A stretch of 64,000 nucleotides of DNA from Pseudonocardia oceani (GCF_019263585.2 NZ_JADQDF010000001.1:1488001-1552000); one strand, 5' to 3'. Shown: positions 53,189-63,676, counted from the first letter of the stretch. Numbers and translations: made by a program. The notes: generated from the letters alone by a model not told the origin.

Positions 53189-54076
53189 TCAGGTCGCCAG
53201 CAGGGGACCCAGGATGGTGAGCCCGCGCTCCGCGACCGCTGCCATCTCCCCCACCCGCTCCACGCCGAGGTGGTCGGCGGCGAAGCCGAGGTAGTGGACG
53301 TGGACGTGCACGTCGGCCCACGCCCGCTCCACCTCCGCGACGCCGGGCGGGCGCGCTCCGGGGCGCAGGGCGTCGAACAGCGCGGTGTAGGCCTGCGGGG
53401 CCGGCGCACCGGGCGCGCCGGCCAGCGTGAGGACGTCGACGCCGGCCGGGGCGACCCGCGCGTTCCCCCAGTCGATCAGTGCGCCGCCGAGGACGTTGCC
53501 GCGGTGGGCGTCGCCGTGGACGAGCGTGCGGGGCAGGCCGGCGAGCGCGCCGCCGACCCGCGGGTCGGTACGCCAGGCGGTCAGCGCGTCGGCCACCTCG
53601 GTGAACGCGGGATCTCCGGTGCGCGCGGCGGCACCGCGGACCGCCACCAGCGTGCGATCGCACAGGCCGCGCCAGTGCGCGGCGTCGACCAGCGGGATCC
53701 CGCGCGGGCGCCGGCGCCACCAGTGCGCGTGCACCCGGGCCAGCGCCTCCCACGCCGCGTCCGGAACGGGCTCCCCCTCGGCGGGCGGCGTCCCGTCGAC
53801 GAAGGGCACGACGATCCAGCCCTCGCCCGCGGCGAGCAGGCCGGGACCGGGGGCGACCGGGCGCACGACGGCCACCGCGCGCATCGCCGCCACCTCCACC
53901 GGCGACGCCGCCTTCAGCACGACGGGCACGGGCCGGCCGTCGACGTCGAGGTCGACCCGCTCGACGCTCGCGGCGACGTACCCGCCCGCCAGCGGCGTGC
54001 GCGCGACGACCGCGGCCGACCCGCCGAGCGCCCGGGCCGCCGCGGGGAGCCACGCGGCGTCGGGCGGGGCCGTCAC
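53189..54076 (-). CDS. Aminoglycoside phosphotransferase-like kinase
   Basis: Cytosolic product of 295 residues of the APH/choline kinase fold. The catalytic loop LVHGDAHRGNVLGG and metal-binding LIDWGN (in place of DFG-like D-W) are intact, near residues 195 and 212. The N-terminal lobe has a recognisable Lys in VVLKAASP. Substrates in this large family range from aminoglycosides to small metabolites, so no specific role is given. The GTG overlaps the DoxX gene stop by four bases. Confidence 0.82.
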   Translation of the reverse strand: MTAPPDAAWLPAAARALGGSAAVVARTPLAGGYVAASVERVDLDVDGRPVPVVLKAASPVEVAAMRAVAVVRPVAPGPGLLAAGEGWIVVPFVDGTPPAEGEPVPDAAWEALARVHAHWWRRRPRGIPLVDAAHWRGLCDRTLVAVRGAAARTGDPAFTEVADALTAWRTDPRVGGALAGLPRTLVHGDAHRGNVLGGALIDWGNARVAPAGVDVLTLAGAPGAPAPQAYTALFDALRPGARPPGVAEVERAWADVHVHVHYLGFAADHLGVERVGEMAAVAERGLTILGPLLAT

Positions 54077-54681
54077 GGAGCGACCGGCACCGGGCTGCGC
54101 AGCAGGAAGAACACGAGCAGGCCCGCGGCCACGCCGATGATCATCGCGAGCACGCCCCACGGGGCGGGGCGGCGGTTCCACGTGCGCCCCCGCTCCAGCG
54201 CGATGTGCCCGGCGCCGGTGAGCACCAGGGCCGCGGCGCCGAGGCCGAGCACCGCCTCGAGCTCCACGCCGCGCGGGTCGGTCGCGAAGAAGCCGCCACC
54301 GGCACCCAGCTTGAGCAGCACCACGTTGAGCATGACCGCGACCAGGCCCGCGGCCGCCAATGGCGTGCCGACGCCGAGCACGACGAACGCGCCCGCCACG
54401 AGCTCGGTGATGCCGGTGGCCCACGAGAGCGCGAGGGTCTCGCGGAAGCCGAACCCGTCGAGCACGCGCGCGAACCCGCCGATGCCCGGACCGCCCCACA
54501 GCCCGAACACCTTCTGCATGCCGTGCGCGACGAACGTCCCGCCGATCGCGAACCGCAGCAGCAGCAGACCCGCGTCGGTGCCGGCGTTCCACTCCAGCGG
54601 GCGGCGCGTCGGGCGGGTCTTCGTCGGCTCCGGCTCACCGATGCTGCCGGGCGTGAACACGGAGGTCGGCTGGTCGCTCAT
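54073..54681 (-). CDS. DoxX-family membrane protein
   Basis: Membrane protein of 202 residues with four to five helices and the DoxX pattern LLLRFAIGGTFVAHGMQKVFG followed by GFARVLDGFGF. In mycobacteria the relative (Rv3005c) forms a membrane oxidoreductase complex with SodA and SseA in thiol stress defence. Matches the conserved place in the synteny between ilvB and LppZ. Coupled to the kinase-like gene. Confidence 0.87.
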   Translation of the reverse strand: MSDQPTSVFTPGSIGEPEPTKTRPTRRPLEWNAGTDAGLLLLRFAIGGTFVAHGMQKVFGLWGGPGIGGFARVLDGFGFRETLALSWATGITELVAGAFVVLGVGTPLAAAGLVAVMLNVVLLKLGAGGGFFATDPRGVELEAVLGLGAAALVLTGAGHIALERGRTWNRRPAPWGVLAMIIGVAAGLLVFFLLRSPVPVAP

Positions 54682-54771
54682 GCCCGCGAGACTAGTGGGC
54701 GGGCACCGATGAGTCCGGTGATCGGCCGTCGTCTGCCCGATGACAGCACGGCCCGACGAACGGAGAACGCG

Positions 54772-55053
54772 ATGTCCTTCCAGGCCTACCTCGACGCGAT
54801 CGAGAAGAAGACCGGACGCATCCCGGCCGACCTGGTGGCGCTCGCCCACGAGCGCGGCTACGGCCCGGACACGAAGGCCGGCGTGATGGTCGAGTGGCTC
54901 AAGACCGACTTCGACCTCGGCCGCGGCCACGCCATGGCCCTGATCCACGTGATCAGGAGCGGGGCGGGGATCAGCGGGAAGCACGTGGGGACGACGGGGG
55001 TGCACCGCGACGAGTCCGACACGCTCCGTCTCGACGGGCTGGCGAACCGCTAG
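54772..55053 (+). CDS. DUF4287 protein
   Basis: Small helical protein of 93 residues of the DUF4287 family (SFQAYLDAIEKKTGRIPAD, VEWLKTDFDLGRGHAMALIH). Function unknown; relatives may bind nucleic acid, but nothing here shows it. ATG with GGAGA six bases upstream. Its TAG stop is shared, as CTAG, with the stop of the opposing dehydrogenase gene. Confidence 0.85.
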   Translation: MSFQAYLDAIEKKTGRIPADLVALAHERGYGPDTKAGVMVEWLKTDFDLGRGHAMALIHVIRSGAGISGKHVGTTGVHRDESDTLRLDGLANR

Positions 55054-55961
55054 TACCCGCCCTCCACGAGGTTGGGCGGCTGCTCGCCCCGCGCGAACGC
55101 CGCGATCTGCTCCGCGGCGATCCCGTACGCGCGCTTCATGCCGCCCGGGACGCTGCCGCCGACGTGCGGGGTGAGGAGCAGGCCGGGCGCCGACCAGAGC
55201 GGGTGGTCGGCGGGCAGCGGCTCGGGCTCGGTGACGTCGAGCGCGGCGCGCAGGCGGCCCGACACCAGCTCGGCGGTGAGCGCGTCGGTGTCCGCGACGG
55301 GGCCGCGCGCGGCGTTGACCAGCACCGATCCGTCCGGCATGGCGGCGAGGAACCCCGCGTCGATCAGGCCGCGGGTGTCGTCGGTGAGCGGGACGATGAC
55401 CACGCAGGCGTCGTGGTCGGGCAGCAGGTCGCGCACCTCGTCGATGCCGTGGACGCCGTCGCGGGCGCGGCGGCCGACGAGCGTCGTCGTCACCCCGAAG
55501 GGCGTCAGGCGTCGCACGGTGTTCTCCGCGACGTCCCCCGCGCCGACGATCAGCACGCGCTTCCCGTCCATCTCCTCGGTCTGGTGGTAGTCCCAGCGGG
55601 CCTCGTCCTGGGCGCGGACGAACTGCGGAAGGTGCCGGTAGACCGCCAGCAGCGCTGCCACGACCCACTCCGCGGTGGCGCCGCCGTGCGCGCCGCGGCA
55701 GTCGGACAGGGCGACGCCCTCGGGGAGCTTCCCGATCCACGCCTCGGCCCCGGCGGTGAGCAGCTGCACCAGCTGCAGTTCGGGCAGCTTCTCGGTGAGC
55801 GCGACGGCCTCGCTCGTCGCCAGGAACGGCGGCACGAGGACCTGCGCGTGGGCGGCCCCCTCGGGGAGCTCGCCGTCGGGGTCGTAGACGACGGCGGTGA
55901 CGCCCTCGAGCTGCTCCGCCCCCTCGGCGTGCGGAACCAGGACGGTGATCGTGTCGGCCAT
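55050..55961 (-). CDS. D-isomer specific 2-hydroxyacid dehydrogenase
   Basis: NAD(P)-dependent dehydrogenase of 303 residues. Rossmann motif VLIVGAGDVAENTVRRLTPF at about residues 140-160, catalytic Arg in LVNAARGPVAD, Glu in VTEPEPLPADHPLW and His in LTPHVGGSVPGG. Related enzymes act on phosphoglycerate, glyoxylate or hydroxypyruvate. ATG at 55961 is preferred over the start six codons earlier. Substrate unclear. Confidence 0.88.
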   Translation of the reverse strand: MADTITVLVPHAEGAEQLEGVTAVVYDPDGELPEGAAHAQVLVPPFLATSEAVALTEKLPELQLVQLLTAGAEAWIGKLPEGVALSDCRGAHGGATAEWVVAALLAVYRHLPQFVRAQDEARWDYHQTEEMDGKRVLIVGAGDVAENTVRRLTPFGVTTTLVGRRARDGVHGIDEVRDLLPDHDACVVIVPLTDDTRGLIDAGFLAAMPDGSVLVNAARGPVADTDALTAELVSGRLRAALDVTEPEPLPADHPLWSAPGLLLTPHVGGSVPGGMKRAYGIAAEQIAAFARGEQPPNLVEGGY

Positions 55962-56014
55962 GCCCGGGACGGTACTCACGGCCCGCTCACCCGGCCCGGC
56001 CTAACCTGGCGCAC

Positions 56015-57160
56015 GTGAGGGGACGGGTGCGGCGCGCACTGGCCGCGGCGCTGCTCGCCGTCGGCCTCGCCGGCTGCGCCACGTTCCCGGACAACGGCCC
56101 CCGGGAGTGGCAGGAGCAGATCGAGGGCGAGGGCGAGCTCGGCGGGATCCCGCGCGTGCCCGAATCGGTGGAGCCGACCGCGCCGCCCACCGGGGAGCCG
56201 TCGCCGCAGGGCGGCACGCCGCCCGAGCCCGAGCCGTGCGACGACCCGGACCCGGCCGTGATCGCCACCTGCCTCGACCCGGTCGGCGCGATCGCCGTGC
56301 TGCCCGACGGGGTCACGGCGCTGGTCGCCGAGCGGCTCACCGGCCGGGTGCTGCGGGTGGCGCGGGACGTCGAGCCGGAGCTGGTCGCGACCGTCGCCGT
56401 CGACGCGTCGGGGGGTGGCGGGCTGACCGGGCTCGTCCTCTCCCCGTCCTACGCCGAGGACCGCCTGCTCTACGCCTACGCGACGACGCCCGAGGACAAC
56501 CGGGTCGTGCGGATCGCGGAGGGCGAACCCCCGAAGCCGGTGCTCACCGGGATCCCGCGCGGGCCGGTCAACAACGGTGGGGCGCTGGGCGTCGACGTCG
56601 ACGGGTCGCTGCTCGTGGCCACCGGCGACGCGGGCGGCGCCGACCCGGCGTCGCTGGCGGGGAAGCTGCTGCGCGTCGACGCCTTCGGCCGCCCCGCCGG
56701 CGGCAACCCCGACGCCGCCTCCCCCGTGCTCAGCTCCGGGCTGGTCGCGCCCGGTGGGGTGTGCGTCAACGCCGCGACGACCGCGGCGTGGGTCACCGAC
56801 CGCCGCGGCGGGCAGGACGTGCTGCACCTGGTGACTCCCGGTCCCCTCGGCCCGGCGGCGTGGAGCTGGCCGGAGCGGCCCGGGGTGGCCGGGTGCGTCG
56901 CCCAGCAGGACATCGTGGCGGTCACGCAGAGCGGGGCCGGGGCGCTGTTCGTGCTGCGCACCGACCCGCTGACGGCGGCCTTCACGGCCACGGAGATCCA
57001 GCTGGCCGGCGTCTACGGCCGGCTCGCGGCGGCCTCGCTGGGCCCGGACGGCCTGATCTGGCTGGGCACGGTGAACAAGGACGGCGGGGCGCCGGTGCCG
57101 TCGGACGACCGGGTGCTGGTGCTGCCGCCGGTGGCGTCGGGCGGCCAGTCCCGAGCCTGA
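56015..57160 (+). CDS. Lipoprotein, PQQ-type sugar dehydrogenase-like (LppZ-like)
   Basis: Exported lipoprotein of 381 residues. The signal peptide ends in a lipobox LAGC at about residues 18-21, so the Cys is the lipidation site. A Pro/Glu-rich spacer is followed by a six-bladed propeller like soluble glucose dehydrogenases (GLTGLVLSPSYAEDRLLYAY, ATGDAGGADPASLAGKLLRV), though several PQQ contacts are not evident, so catalysis is uncertain. Position and type match mycobacterial LppZ (Rv3006). Anchored outside the membrane. Confidence 0.85.
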   Translation: MRGRVRRALAAALLAVGLAGCATFPDNGPREWQEQIEGEGELGGIPRVPESVEPTAPPTGEPSPQGGTPPEPEPCDDPDPAVIATCLDPVGAIAVLPDGVTALVAERLTGRVLRVARDVEPELVATVAVDASGGGGLTGLVLSPSYAEDRLLYAYATTPEDNRVVRIAEGEPPKPVLTGIPRGPVNNGGALGVDVDGSLLVATGDAGGADPASLAGKLLRVDAFGRPAGGNPDAASPVLSSGLVAPGGVCVNAATTAAWVTDRRGGQDVLHLVTPGPLGPAAWSWPERPGVAGCVAQQDIVAVTQSGAGALFVLRTDPLTAAFTATEIQLAGVYGRLAAASLGPDGLIWLGTVNKDGGAPVPSDDRVLVLPPVASGGQSRA

Positions 57161-57175
57161 GCGGCTGGCGCCGCC

Positions 57176-57217
57176 CGTGAGCGGCGATCGTGGCCAGAGC
57201 CACGGTTGCCACTCACG
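57176..57217. repeat. Intergenic palindrome family 2, copy E
   Basis: Inverted repeat with arms CGTGAGCGGCGATCGTGGC at 57176-57194 and GCCACGGTTGCCACTCACG at 57199-57217 (imperfect), between the convergent ends of the lipoprotein gene and the AbiEi-like gene; it overlaps the stop of the latter. Confidence 0.8.
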
Positions 57218-58208
57218 AGCGCGGAGCGCACCTCGGGCAGGCGGCACGGCCGTCCCAGCCGTGTCGCCGCAGCACATGGGCGACCTCGCGCGCACCGCCG
57301 CACGGGTCGGCCGAGAGGTCGGCCCAGCCGAAGACCAGGCGGGAGCGGCCTGCGAGCTCGGCGGCGTTGTCCCGGCGGCGGTCGCGGAACGCCACGTCGT
57401 CGCGCAGGTGGGTGCGCCCGTCGAGCCGGACCGTCAGGGGCACGCCGAGGTGGTCGTACACCGCGTCCTCCCACAGCGTGGTGCCGTCGACGACCACGGG
57501 GACCTGCCGGACGGCGGGCGGCAGCCCGTGCGCCTGCTCGACCTCGACCGCGTACAGCTCCTCCAGCGCCGACTGGACGCCGTGGCGCACGCGCCCCACC
57601 GCGGCGGCGAGGGCCCGTCGGTACCGGCGGGGTGGCCGCTCGACCAGCCGCCGCTCGACGTCGAGCGGACGGACGCGGGCACCGGTCATCAGGCCGGTGA
57701 GGACCGTGCACGCCGCGCGGGCGTCGTCCTCCTCGACCGCCACGTCGATCACGGTGTCGGCCGCCGAGGTCCGCGGCGGGTCGGTGGCCACCACGATGTG
57801 GCGGTGGGCGCGTGAGCGGTGCACGACGACCAGGTCGCCCTGCGAGACCGCCGACGCCCCGTAGGGCACCGTGATGTGCACCGGACCGGGATCGACCGGC
57901 GCGAGTCCCCACGCCGCCGCAGCGGTGCCGTGGCTCAGGACCGCCGCCGCGCCGCCGTAGAGCAGCGCCGCCCAGACGCGCGACGCCTGAGGCAGTGGAC
58001 CCGTGAACGTGGCGTAGACGCCGTGCACGATCCACCGCCAGCGCTCCCCCTCGACCTGCGCGAGGAGCATCGCCTCGGTGACGCCGAACGCGCGCAGCTG
58101 ACGGACGTGGACCACACCGGCCTGGGCGACGAGGAGCGCGTCCCAGCGGTCCTGCTGGAGGGGAGTCACGACGGATGGCGGGACGGACCTGCGGGTCGGG
58201 GTGCTCAT
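57213..58208 (-). CDS. AbiEi-like/DUF559-type protein (solitary)
   Basis: Product of 331 residues built like the one at 42866-43849: an N-terminal winged-helix part (VAQAGVVHVRQLRAFGVTEA, then ERWRWIVHGVYATFTG) and a C-terminal DUF559-like part (LWEDAVYDHLGVPLTVRLDG, then HLRDDVAFRDRRRDN) with acidic residues like an endonuclease core. No toxin partner is adjacent. ATG at 58208. Flanked by family 2 palindromes E and F. Function unknown. Confidence 0.72.
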   Translation of the reverse strand: MSTPTRRSVPPSVVTPLQQDRWDALLVAQAGVVHVRQLRAFGVTEAMLLAQVEGERWRWIVHGVYATFTGPLPQASRVWAALLYGGAAAVLSHGTAAAAWGLAPVDPGPVHITVPYGASAVSQGDLVVVHRSRAHRHIVVATDPPRTSAADTVIDVAVEEDDARAACTVLTGLMTGARVRPLDVERRLVERPPRRYRRALAAAVGRVRHGVQSALEELYAVEVEQAHGLPPAVRQVPVVVDGTTLWEDAVYDHLGVPLTVRLDGRTHLRDDVAFRDRRRDNAAELAGRSRLVFGWADLSADPCGGAREVAHVLRRHGWDGRAACPRCAPRS

Positions 58209-58303
58209 GCCACGACCGTGACGCACCGCCGCCCGACCGGAGCGAGGTCCTTCGAACCTGTGGATGCCGGGGGTGCGATGTGGACAGCTCCGCACCCGGG
58301 GGT

Positions 58304-58345
58304 CGTGAGTGGCGATCGTGGTCCTGGCCACGATCGCCGCTCACG
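58304..58345. repeat. Intergenic palindrome family 2, copy F
   Basis: 18-bp arms CGTGAGTGGCGATCGTGG at 58304-58321 and its complement at 58328-58345 with one mismatch and a six-base loop, ending seven bases before the gatB stop on the minus strand. Likely the gatCAB terminator. Confidence 0.85.
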
Positions 58346-58352
58346 GGCGGCG

Positions 58353-59849
58353 TCAGCCGCAGCGCTCGATGATCAGCTCACGGACCCGCTTGGCGTCGGC
58401 CTGGCCCTTCGTCGCCTTCATCACCGCGCCGACGATCGCCCCCGCCGCCGCCACCTTGCCGCCGCGGATCTTCTCCGCCACGTCGGGCTGGGCGGCCAGG
58501 GCCTCGTCGACGGCGGCGATCAGCGGGCCGTCGTCGGACACGACCTTCAGCCCGCGCGCCGCCACGACCTCGTCGGGACCGCCCTCGCCGGCCAGCACGC
58601 CGTCGACGGCCTGGCGGGCGAGCTTGTTGTTCAGCTCCCCGCTCGCCACCAGCTCGACGACCCGGGCCACCTGGGCCGGGGTGATCGGCAGGGCGTCGAG
58701 GGCGACCTCGCGGGCGTTGGCCTGCTGCGTCAGGTACGCCACCCACCACGACCGCGCCTCGCCGGCGGGCGCGCCCGCGGCGACGGTGGCCTCGATGAGG
58801 TCGAGCGCGCCGGCGTTGACCAGGTCGCGCAGCTCCTCGTCCGACAGCGACCAGTCGGCCTGCAGCCGCGCGCGGCGGGCCCAGGGCAGCTCGGGCAGCG
58901 TGCCCCGCAGCTCCTCCACCCACTCCGCCGACGGCGCGATCGGCACCAGGTCGGGCTCGGGGAAGTAGCGGTAGTCCTCGGAGGTCTCCTTGATGCGGCC
59001 CGAGCGGGTGCTGGCCGTGTCCTCCTGGAAGTGCCGCGTCTCCTGCACGACCTTCTCGCCCGCGTCGAGCACGGCCGCGTGGCGGCTCATCTCGTAGCGC
59101 ACCGCGCGCTCGACCGACCGCAGCGAGTTGACGTTCTTCGTCTCCGACCGCGTGCCCAGGACGCCCGAGCCGCGCGGCGACAGCGACAGGTTCACGTCGC
59201 AGCGCATCGAGCCCTGGTCCATGCGCACGTCGGACACGCCGAGGGCCTTGATCAGGTCGCGCAGCGCGGTGACGTACGCGCGCGCCACCTCCGGCGCCCG
59301 CTCCCGGGTGCCGGGGATCATCTTCGTGACGATCTCGATCAGCGGGACGCCGGCGCGGTTGTAGTCGAGCAACGAGTACTCCGCGCCGTGGATCCGCCCG
59401 GTCGCGCCGCCGACGTGCAGCGACTTGCCGGTGTCCTCCTCCATGTGCGCGCGCTCGATCTCCACGCGGACGACCTCGCCGTCGTCGAGCGTGACGTCGA
59501 GGTACCCGTCGACGGCGATCGGCTCGTCGTACTGCGAGGTCTGGAAGTTCTTCGGCATGTCCGGGTAGAAGTAGTTCTTCCGGGCGAACCGGCCCCAGGG
59601 GGCGATCGAGCAGTTCAGCGCCAGCCCGATGCGCATGGCCGACTCCACCGCCGCCCGGTTGACGACCGGCAGCGACCCGGGCAGGCCCAGGCACGTCGGG
59701 CACACCTGGGTGTTCGGCTCCGCGCCGAACCCCGTGGGGCAGCCGCAGAACATCTTCGTGGCGGTGTTGAGCTCGACGTGCACCTCGAGCCCGAGCATCG
59801 GGTCGTAGCGCTCGACGACGTCGTCGAAGTCGACCAGGGACGCGGTCAT
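58353..59849 (-). CDS. gatB: Glu-tRNA(Gln)/Asp-tRNA(Asn) amidotransferase subunit B
   Basis: Catalytic tRNA-binding subunit of 498 residues, which phosphorylates and amidates mis-charged tRNA. Signatures are [20 protein letters not shown] and [16 protein letters not shown] (zinc-binding cysteines), [15 protein letters not shown] and a C-terminal YqeY-like domain. ATG overlaps the gatA stop by four bases (ATGA). Confidence 0.97.
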   Translation of the reverse strand: MTASLVDFDDVVERYDPMLGLEVHVELNTATKMFCGCPTGFGAEPNTQVCPTCLGLPGSLPVVNRAAVESAMRIGLALNCSIAPWGRFARKNYFYPDMPKNFQTSQYDEPIAVDGYLDVTLDDGEVVRVEIERAHMEEDTGKSLHVGGATGRIHGAEYSLLDYNRAGVPLIEIVTKMIPGTRERAPEVARAYVTALRDLIKALGVSDVRMDQGSMRCDVNLSLSPRGSGVLGTRSETKNVNSLRSVERAVRYEMSRHAAVLDAGEKVVQETRHFQEDTASTRSGRIKETSEDYRYFPEPDLVPIAPSAEWVEELRGTLPELPWARRARLQADWSLSDEELRDLVNAGALDLIEATVAAGAPAGEARSWWVAYLTQQANAREVALDALPITPAQVARVVELVASGELNNKLARQAVDGVLAGEGGPDEVVAARGLKVVSDDGPLIAAVDEALAAQPDVAEKIRGGKVAAAGAIVGAVMKATKGQADAKRVRELIIERCG

Positions 59850-61327
59850 CGGGACACCTCCGGGGCGACGAGGGGCTCGCGGGTGGACTCGTAGGCGGCG
59901 GCCACGCGGTACATCACGGCCTCCCCGAGCGCAGGCGCCATGATCTGCAGGCCGACCGGCAGGCCGTCGGACAGACCCGACGGCACCGACATCGCGGCGG
60001 TGCCGGCCAGGTTGGTCGGGATCGTGGCGAGGTCGTTGAGGTACATCGCCAGCGGGTCGTCGACCTTGTCGCCGATCGGGAACGCCGTGGTGGGCGTGGC
60101 CGGCGACACGAGGACGTCGGCGTGGGTGAACGCGGCGGCGAAGTCGCGCGAGATCAGCGTGCGGACCTTCTGCGCCTGCCCGTAGTAGGCGTCGTAGTAG
60201 CCGCTGGACAGCGCGTAGGTGCCCAGGATGATGCGGCGCTTGACCTCCGGGCCGAAGCCGGCCTCGCGCGTGGCGGCCATGACCGCCTCCGCCGAGGCGC
60301 CCTCCGAGACGCGCAGGCCGTAGCGCATGGCGTCGAAGCGGGCCAGGTTGGACGAGACCTCGCTGGGCAGGATCAGGTAGTAGGCCGCGAGCCCGTACTC
60401 GAAGTGCGGGCAGGAGACCTCGACGACGTCGGCGCCCAGCTTCTCGAGCTGGCGCAGCGCGGCGTCGAACGAGGCCTGGACGCCGGGCTGGTAGCCCTCG
60501 CCGGTGAGCTCGCGGACGACGCCGACGCGCAGGCCGGACAGGTCGCCGTCGGCGCCCTGGCGCGCGGCCGCGACGACCGACGGGACGGGCGCGTCGATCG
60601 AGGTGGAGTCGAGCGGGTCGTGCCCGCCGATGACCTCGTGCAGCAGCGCGGCGTCGAGGACGGTGCGCGCGCACGGCCCGCCCTGGTCCAGCGAGGACGC
60701 GCAGGCGATGAGGCCGTAGCGGGAGACGCCGCCGTAGGTGGGCTTGACGCCGACGGTGCCGGTGAACGCGGCGGGCTGGCGGATCGAGCCGCCGGTGTCG
60801 GTGCCGATCGCGAGCGGCGCCTCGAACGCGGCGAGCGCCGCCGCGGAACCGCCGCCGGAGCCGCCCGGCACGCGCGAGGCGTCCCACGGGTTGCGGGTGA
60901 CGCCGTAGGCCGAGTACTCGGTGGACGAGCCCATCGCGAACTCGTCCATGTTGGTCTTGCCCAGGATCGTGACGCCGGCGCCGCGCAGCCGGGCGGTGAC
61001 TCCTGCGTCGTAGGGCGGTCGCCAGCCCTCGAGGATCCGGGAGCCCGCGGTGGTGGGCATGTCGGAGGTGGTGAAGACGTCCTTGAGCGCGAGCGGCACC
61101 CCGGCCAGCGGCGACGCGGGGGCGCTGCCGGCGGCCAGCGAGTCGTCGACGAGGGCGGCCGAGGCGAGCGCGGCGTCCGTGGCGACGTGCAGGAACGCGT
61201 GGACGCCGCCGTCGACCGCGGCGATGCGGTCGAGGTGGGCCTGCGCGACCTCGACGGCCGACACCTCGCGGGAGTGGATCCGCGACGCCAGGTCGGCGGC
61301 GGTCATCCGGGTGAGGTCCGCGCTCAT
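59846..61327 (-). CDS. gatA: Glu-tRNA(Gln)/Asp-tRNA(Asn) amidotransferase subunit A
   Basis: Amidase subunit of 493 residues that releases ammonia from glutamine. The Ser-cisSer-Lys triad lies in [10 protein letters not shown] (Lys, about residue 80) and [14 protein letters not shown] with [16 protein letters not shown]. Overlaps gatC and gatB by four bases each, so the three subunits are co-translated. Confidence 0.97.
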   Translation of the reverse strand: MSADLTRMTAADLASRIHSREVSAVEVAQAHLDRIAAVDGGVHAFLHVATDAALASAALVDDSLAAGSAPASPLAGVPLALKDVFTTSDMPTTAGSRILEGWRPPYDAGVTARLRGAGVTILGKTNMDEFAMGSSTEYSAYGVTRNPWDASRVPGGSGGGSAAALAAFEAPLAIGTDTGGSIRQPAAFTGTVGVKPTYGGVSRYGLIACASSLDQGGPCARTVLDAALLHEVIGGHDPLDSTSIDAPVPSVVAAARQGADGDLSGLRVGVVRELTGEGYQPGVQASFDAALRQLEKLGADVVEVSCPHFEYGLAAYYLILPSEVSSNLARFDAMRYGLRVSEGASAEAVMAATREAGFGPEVKRRIILGTYALSSGYYDAYYGQAQKVRTLISRDFAAAFTHADVLVSPATPTTAFPIGDKVDDPLAMYLNDLATIPTNLAGTAAMSVPSGLSDGLPVGLQIMAPALGEAVMYRVAAAYESTREPLVAPEVSR

Positions 61328-61626
61328 GCCTCCTCCCCCAGGATCCGCGGCACGCGGAAGCGGCCGTCCTCGGCGGCGGGGGCGCCCGAGAGCGCCTGCT
61401 CCTGGCTCAGCCCGGGGCGCAGCTCGTCGGGGCGGAAGACGTTCTCCAGCGGCACCGCGTGCGACGTCGGCGGGATGTCGTCGGCGGCGACCTCCCCCAC
61501 CCGGGCGACCGACCCCAGGATCACGTCGAGCTGGCCGGCGAACAGTTCGAGCTCGTCGTCGGTGACGGCGAGCCGGGCCAGCCGGGCGAGGTGTGCGACC
61601 TCGTCACGGGTGATCGCGGCGGACAA
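61324..61626 (-). CDS. gatC: Glu-tRNA(Gln)/Asp-tRNA(Asn) amidotransferase subunit C
   Basis: Small stabilising subunit of 100 residues ([40 protein letters not shown]). TTG at 61626 is chosen because GGAGGG lies four bases upstream and the residues match the family start. First gene of gatCAB; divergent from the ACT-domain gene. Confidence 0.93.
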   Translation of the reverse strand: MSAAITRDEVAHLARLARLAVTDDELELFAGQLDVILGSVARVGEVAADDIPPTSHAVPLENVFRPDELRPGLSQEQALSGAPAAEDGRFRVPRILGEEA

Positions 61627-61806
61627 TGGACCCTCCAGGAGGTTCTGCGGCGGGGGCGGTGTCGGTCGGGGCGCGACGGCGCGGCAGCCCGACACCGTGA
61701 GTCTAGTCCCCGGCCCGACACGCTCCGTTGTTGCGTGCGGGGGCCCGGACCCTGACAGAATCCCCACCCAGTGCCGCGCCTGCGGGACGGGTCGAGGAGG
61801 CGTGGC

Positions 61807-62463
61807 GTGTCGTTCCTGCTCCGGGTGGTGCTCCCGGACCAGCCGGGCAGTCTCGGGGCCGTGGCCACCGCGCTCGGCAACGCGGGCGCCGACATCCTGG
61901 GCGTCGACGTCGTCGAGCGCTCGCGCGGGCACGCCGTCGACGACCTCGCCGTGGAGCTCCCCTCGGGCCGTCCGCCGGACGTCCTCATCACGGCGGCGGA
62001 GTCGGTGCCGGGCGTGCAGGTGGAGTCGGTGCGGCCGCACTCGGGCAAGCTCGACACCCACCGCGAGCTGGAGCTGATCGAGGCCGTCACGGTCGACCCC
62101 GGGCACGGGCTGCAGCTGCTCGCCGAGGGCGTGCCGCGGATCTTCCGGGCCGGGTGGGCGCTGGTCGCGGCGCGCGAGGGCACGCGCGCCTACCGGATCG
62201 CGGAGAGCTCCGCAGCGCCCGAGACGATCGCCGCCGACCTCCCGTGGCTGCCGCTCAAGCGGGCGATCGCCGTCGACCCCGCGGTGCACGAGGTGCCGCA
62301 GCCGTGGACCGAGCTCGACACCGAGCTCGCCGCGGCGCCCTTCGGCCCGTCCACGCCGCACGCGCTGGTCGTCGGGCGTCCGGGCGGACCGGCGTTCCGG
62401 CCCTCGGAGCTGGCCCGCCTCGCCCACCTCGCCGGGATCGTGACGACCATCCTCGGGTCGTAG
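61807..62463 (+). CDS. ACT-domain protein
   Basis: Product of 218 residues with an N-terminal ACT domain ([33 protein letters not shown]), which normally binds amino acids, and a C-terminal part without known family. The GTG at 61807 has GAGGAGG six bases upstream. Divergent from gatC, at the same place as mycobacterial Rv3013. A role in sensing amino acids is inference. Confidence 0.8.
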   Translation: MSFLLRVVLPDQPGSLGAVATALGNAGADILGVDVVERSRGHAVDDLAVELPSGRPPDVLITAAESVPGVQVESVRPHSGKLDTHRELELIEAVTVDPGHGLQLLAEGVPRIFRAGWALVAAREGTRAYRIAESSAAPETIAADLPWLPLKRAIAVDPAVHEVPQPWTELDTELAAAPFGPSTPHALVVGRPGGPAFRPSELARLAHLAGIVTTILGS

Positions 62464-62467
62464 TCCG

Positions 62468-63676
62468 GTGGACCGTCCCTGGGCGCGCGTGCCGAGCTGG
62501 GTCGGGGCCGCCGTGCGGCCCGAGCTGGCCGGGGCCGTCGAGGAGATCATCACCGTCGTCCGCGCGGAGGTGCCCGACTACGCCCGCCCGCTGACCGGCC
62601 GCTTCGGCATGCGGATCACCGAGGGCGTGTCGGTGGCGCTGGGCCAGTTCGTCGATCTGCTGGGCCGCGACGAGGCCCTCACCGACACCCGCGTCTACCG
62701 CGCGCTGGGCCAGCTCGAGCACCGCGAGGGGCGGACGCTGGCCGCGCTGCAGTCGGCCTACCAGGTCGGCAGCCGGCTGCTGTGGCGCCGGCTCGGCGGC
62801 AGCGCCACGGCCCGCCAGCTCCCGCCGGAGGTCATCTTCGCCCTGGCCGAGGCACTGTTCACCTACATCGAGCAGCTCTCGGCGGCGTCGGTGGCCGGGT
62901 GGGCGGCCGAGGAGTCGAGCCGCGCGGGGTCGCTGCAGACCCGGCGGCACGCCCTGGTCGAGCTGCTCTCGCAGCAGCCGCCCGCGCCCGTCGCCGAGGT
63001 GGAGCGCGCCGCGGCCGCCGCGGGGTGGCCGCTGCCGCCGCGGCTGGCGGCGCTGGCCGTCCAGGACGTCGTGGAGGTGGCCGCGCGGATCCCGTCGGCG
63101 GTGGCCGCGGACGTCGACCCGGTGGGGCTCGCGCTGGTGCCCGTCGTCGACCGGACGGGATGGATCGAGCGCGTCCGGGCCGGCACGGGCGAGCGTCGCG
63201 CGGTGCTCGGCCCGGTCGTCGAGATCGGGGAGGCGCACCGCTCGATCGCCCGCGCGCGCACGGCCTGGCCGCTGCACGCGGCCGGGCGGCTGGGCCCGAC
63301 GGCCGACCGACTGGTCCGGGCCGACGAGCACCTGCTCGCGCTGCTGCTCGCGGGCCAGCCGGAACTGGCCGACGACCTGCGCGCCCGCGCGCTCGCCCCG
63401 CTCCAGGAGCTGCCCGCCGGGGCCGCCGCCCGCGCCGAGGAGACACTGCGGGCGTGGCTGGACGCGCACGGCGACGTCACCGCCACCGCGGGCGCCCTGC
63501 ACGTGCACCCGCAGACCGTCCGCTACCGCCTGGCCCAGCTCCGGGACACCTTCGGCGGGGCGCTGGACGACCCGCTCGCGCGCCTGGAGCTGGCGGTGGC
63601 GCTGCGCAGCGCGCCACCCGCCGAGCCCGACGCCCCGTCTCAGGCAGCCTTCGGGCCGCCGCCGGGGAACGCGTAG
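62468..63676 (+). CDS. PucR-family transcriptional regulator
   Basis: Regulator of 402 residues. The middle domain (about 155-320) is helical and GGDEF-like in fold in this family; the C-terminal HTH is [20 protein letters not shown] and [12 protein letters not shown], about residues 337-367, the PucR_HTH signature. Starts four bases after the ACT gene, so likely one transcript. The 3' end overlaps the opposing desaturase gene by 37 bases. Confidence 0.88.
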   Translation: MDRPWARVPSWVGAAVRPELAGAVEEIITVVRAEVPDYARPLTGRFGMRITEGVSVALGQFVDLLGRDEALTDTRVYRALGQLEHREGRTLAALQSAYQVGSRLLWRRLGGSATARQLPPEVIFALAEALFTYIEQLSAASVAGWAAEESSRAGSLQTRRHALVELLSQQPPAPVAEVERAAAAAGWPLPPRLAALAVQDVVEVAARIPSAVAADVDPVGLALVPVVDRTGWIERVRAGTGERRAVLGPVVEIGEAHRSIARARTAWPLHAAGRLGPTADRLVRADEHLLALLLAGQPELADDLRARALAPLQELPAGAAARAEETLRAWLDAHGDVTATAGALHVHPQTVRYRLAQLRDTFGGALDDPLARLELAVALRSAPPAEPDAPSQAAFGPPPGNA

